Below, one piece after another: positions 43,067 through 44,062 of a stretch of DNA of 44,062 nt (the stretch's first letter is position 1; every line of letters begins with the position of its first letter). A program made the translations under genes and the position numbers. The notes under the pieces were generated by a model. That model searched no databases. It saw only the letters and a list, made by a program, of their open reading frames with translations, and was not told the origin of the DNA. The stretch is taken from the NCBI GenBank assembly GCA_944326515.1, contig CALVEI010000011.1:1-44062 (forward strand), in the 5' to 3' direction. The DNA is from Candidatus Gastranaerophilales bacterium (GTDB lineage: Bacteria > Cyanobacteriota > Vampirovibrionia > Gastranaerophilales > Gastranaerophilaceae).

Positions 43067-43660
43067 TTGGAAAATATTGTTGAAATAAAAAAGATTTTGG
43101 AAGAAACGGAAGAAAAATGCCGAAATTGCTTTAAATGTCCTTTGGGTAAATCTAGAACAAAAACAGTTTTTTCTGCAGGAGTTCCTAATGATAAGCTTAT
43201 GTTGATAGGCGAGGCTCCTGGTTATTGGGAAGACCAAAAAGGTGAACCGTTTGTGGGAAAAGCAGGACAACTGTTAGATAAGATATTTGCTTCTGTAGGG
43301 CTGTCTCGTCAAAATGACGTTTATATTTGTAATACATTAAAATGCAGACCACCTGATAATAGAAATCCGTTGCCGGAAGAAAAGGCCGCTTGTAGAGAAT
43401 ATCTGGATGTGCAGGTGGATTTATTAAAACCACGCATAATTCTTTTATGCGGGAATATTGCTGTTCAATCATTTATTGAGAATGCACGCGGCATAACTAA
43501 AATGCGAGGACAGTGGTTTGATGGCCCTTATGGGGCTGAGATGATGCCTATTTTTCATCCCTCTTATCTTTTAAGGAATGATTCTAGAGAAAAGGGAAGC
43601 CCTAAATGGCTTATGTGGCAAGATATTCAAGAAATTAAAAAAGTTTATGACTCTTTGTAA
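43067..43660 (+). CDS. Family 4 uracil-DNA glycosylase with iron-sulfur cluster
   Basis: About 197 residues. The frame is open upstream to 43025, but AGAAGGGA (43052-43059) fits a TTG start at 43067. Cys pattern CRNCFKCPLG near the N terminus and two more Cys (CNTLKCRPP region, CREY) supply the 4Fe-4S ligands. Motif A: GEAPGYWEDQKGEPFVGKAG. Motif B: FHPSYLLR near the end. It removes uracil from deaminated DNA. The 3' end overlaps the next gene by 16 bp, convergently. Confidence 0.93.
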   Translation: MENIVEIKKILEETEEKCRNCFKCPLGKSRTKTVFSAGVPNDKLMLIGEAPGYWEDQKGEPFVGKAGQLLDKIFASVGLSRQNDVYICNTLKCRPPDNRNPLPEEKAACREYLDVQVDLLKPRIILLCGNIAVQSFIENARGITKMRGQWFDGPYGAEMMPIFHPSYLLRNDSREKGSPKWLMWQDIQEIKKVYDSL

Positions 43661-44062
43661 TCTTTAAAGGACTGTAAAAGATTTTTCTGAATTTCTTCAA
43701 CTTTTTGCATTGAGATTAATGTAGGATAGTCTTGTATTATTTTATCTACAGTTTGTTCTGTTATTATATCGTTACGAAGGTCTATTGGCCTTGGGTTTGT
43801 TATACCAAAAACAGAATAGTAATCTTGGAATTTGTAGTTTTTTCCATAGACTTTTTCTGACAGTTGAATCCATTGATTAGGTATCCCAAGAGAGTCTGCT
43901 GCAATTAGTCCATGCATTGCTGATGAAAATATAACTTTGCATTCTGCAATTTCCTTAAGAACTTTTATTGGGTGATCTTCAATGTCTATCAACTTATATT
44001 CAGGTAAATTTATATTTTTTAAATATTCTGAATTTTTGTCAACATAGTGAAGTATAACTCCT
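43645..44062 (-). CDS. Polysaccharide pyruvyl transferase-family protein, C-terminal part (5' truncated)
   Basis: The frame is open from the window edge (GVILHYVDKNSEYLKN) to the stop at 43645, about 138 residues. VIFSSAMHGLIAADSLGIPNQW matches the C-terminal nucleotide/phosphate-binding segment of the CsaB/WcaK pyruvyl transferase family (S-x-x-H-G-x-I-A). Such enzymes add ketal pyruvate to surface glycans. The N-terminal half is outside the window, so this cannot be confirmed. Confidence 0.75.
   Translation of the reverse strand, partial: GVILHYVDKNSEYLKNINLPEYKLIDIEDHPIKVLKEIAECKVIFSSAMHGLIAADSLGIPNQWIQLSEKVYGKNYKFQDYYSVFGITNPRPIDLRNDIITEQTVDKIIQDYPTLISMQKVEEIQKNLLQSFKDYKES

Noticed and set aside
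1-44062. CRISPR arrays, tRNA/rRNA genes, insertion sequences, prophage or integration sites
   Set aside because: Looked for by eye on both strands; no repeat-spacer series, no cloverleaf, no transposase or integrase motif was seen.

Overview
AT-rich bacterial chromosome segment (roughly one third G+C by eye), densely coded, with Shine-Dalgarno (SD)-led ATG, GTG and TTG starts. It has no rRNA, tRNA, CRISPR array, transposase or phage gene that I can see. The gene content suggests a gut-type 'Candidatus Gastranaerophilales' (Melainabacteria, the non-photosynthetic sister group of Cyanobacteria). Reasons are the Firmicutes-like gene orders (rpsF-ssb-rpsR; ruvX-DUF1292), anaerobe-type enzymes such as a flavin reductase-rubredoxin fusion, envelope sugar and glycosyltransferase genes, and several large lineage-type hypothetical proteins. 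The taxon is an inference, not a measured result.

Layout. 1-8.8 kb is mostly housekeeping: the tail of a probable M14 carboxypeptidase, an exported GH13 amylase-family protein, short-form hpf, a D-2-hydroxyacid dehydrogenase, rpsF-ssb-rpsR, nadE, mtnA, a membrane protein and ruvC. 8.9-13.4 kb holds an overlapping aldolase / HAD phosphatase / ThDP carboligase operon, facing a flavin reductase-rubredoxin and GmhA-like isomerase pair; this may be an unusual sugar pathway. 13.5-22 kb has a TPR protein with queD and uppP, an EF-hand protein, a minus-strand operon (stand-alone ClpX-type zinc finger, HEAT-like protein, ruvX, DUF1292), then a TPR lipoprotein beside lgt. 22-26.7 kb has a Gln-rich coiled-coil protein, lepB with a polyprenyl synthase, and a glucosaminidase-like protein without a signal peptide. 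26.8-36 kb has an ABC-F ATPase, a pentapeptide protein, a signalling operon (GAF-HD-GYP, exported TPR protein, two LuxR-type response regulators), a GT2 enzyme and an ECF sigma/anti-sigma pair. 36-43 kb is an accessory stretch of unfamiliar proteins, including a TPR-zincin fusion, a multi-pass membrane protein and a large acidic protein. The window closes with a family-4 uracil-DNA glycosylase and a truncated polysaccharide pyruvyl transferase-like gene.

How the parts fit. Envelope biogenesis recurs: uppP, polyprenyl synthase, lepB, lgt, glycosyltransferase, pyruvyl transferase, sugar-phosphate enzymes and the ECF system. The most unusual material is a set of proteins with no recognisable signal peptide but with secreted-type composition (17138, 22091, 25815, 40598, 42377, 42689). 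Three of them (17138, 22091, 40598) have a related 19-bp site, ideal form TTGTWA-N7-TWACAA, about 90-110 bp upstream of the start. The best small-scale observation is a palindromic -35 hexamer (TTGCAA) shared by two divergent promoters at 1750-1801, each with a 17-bp spacer.
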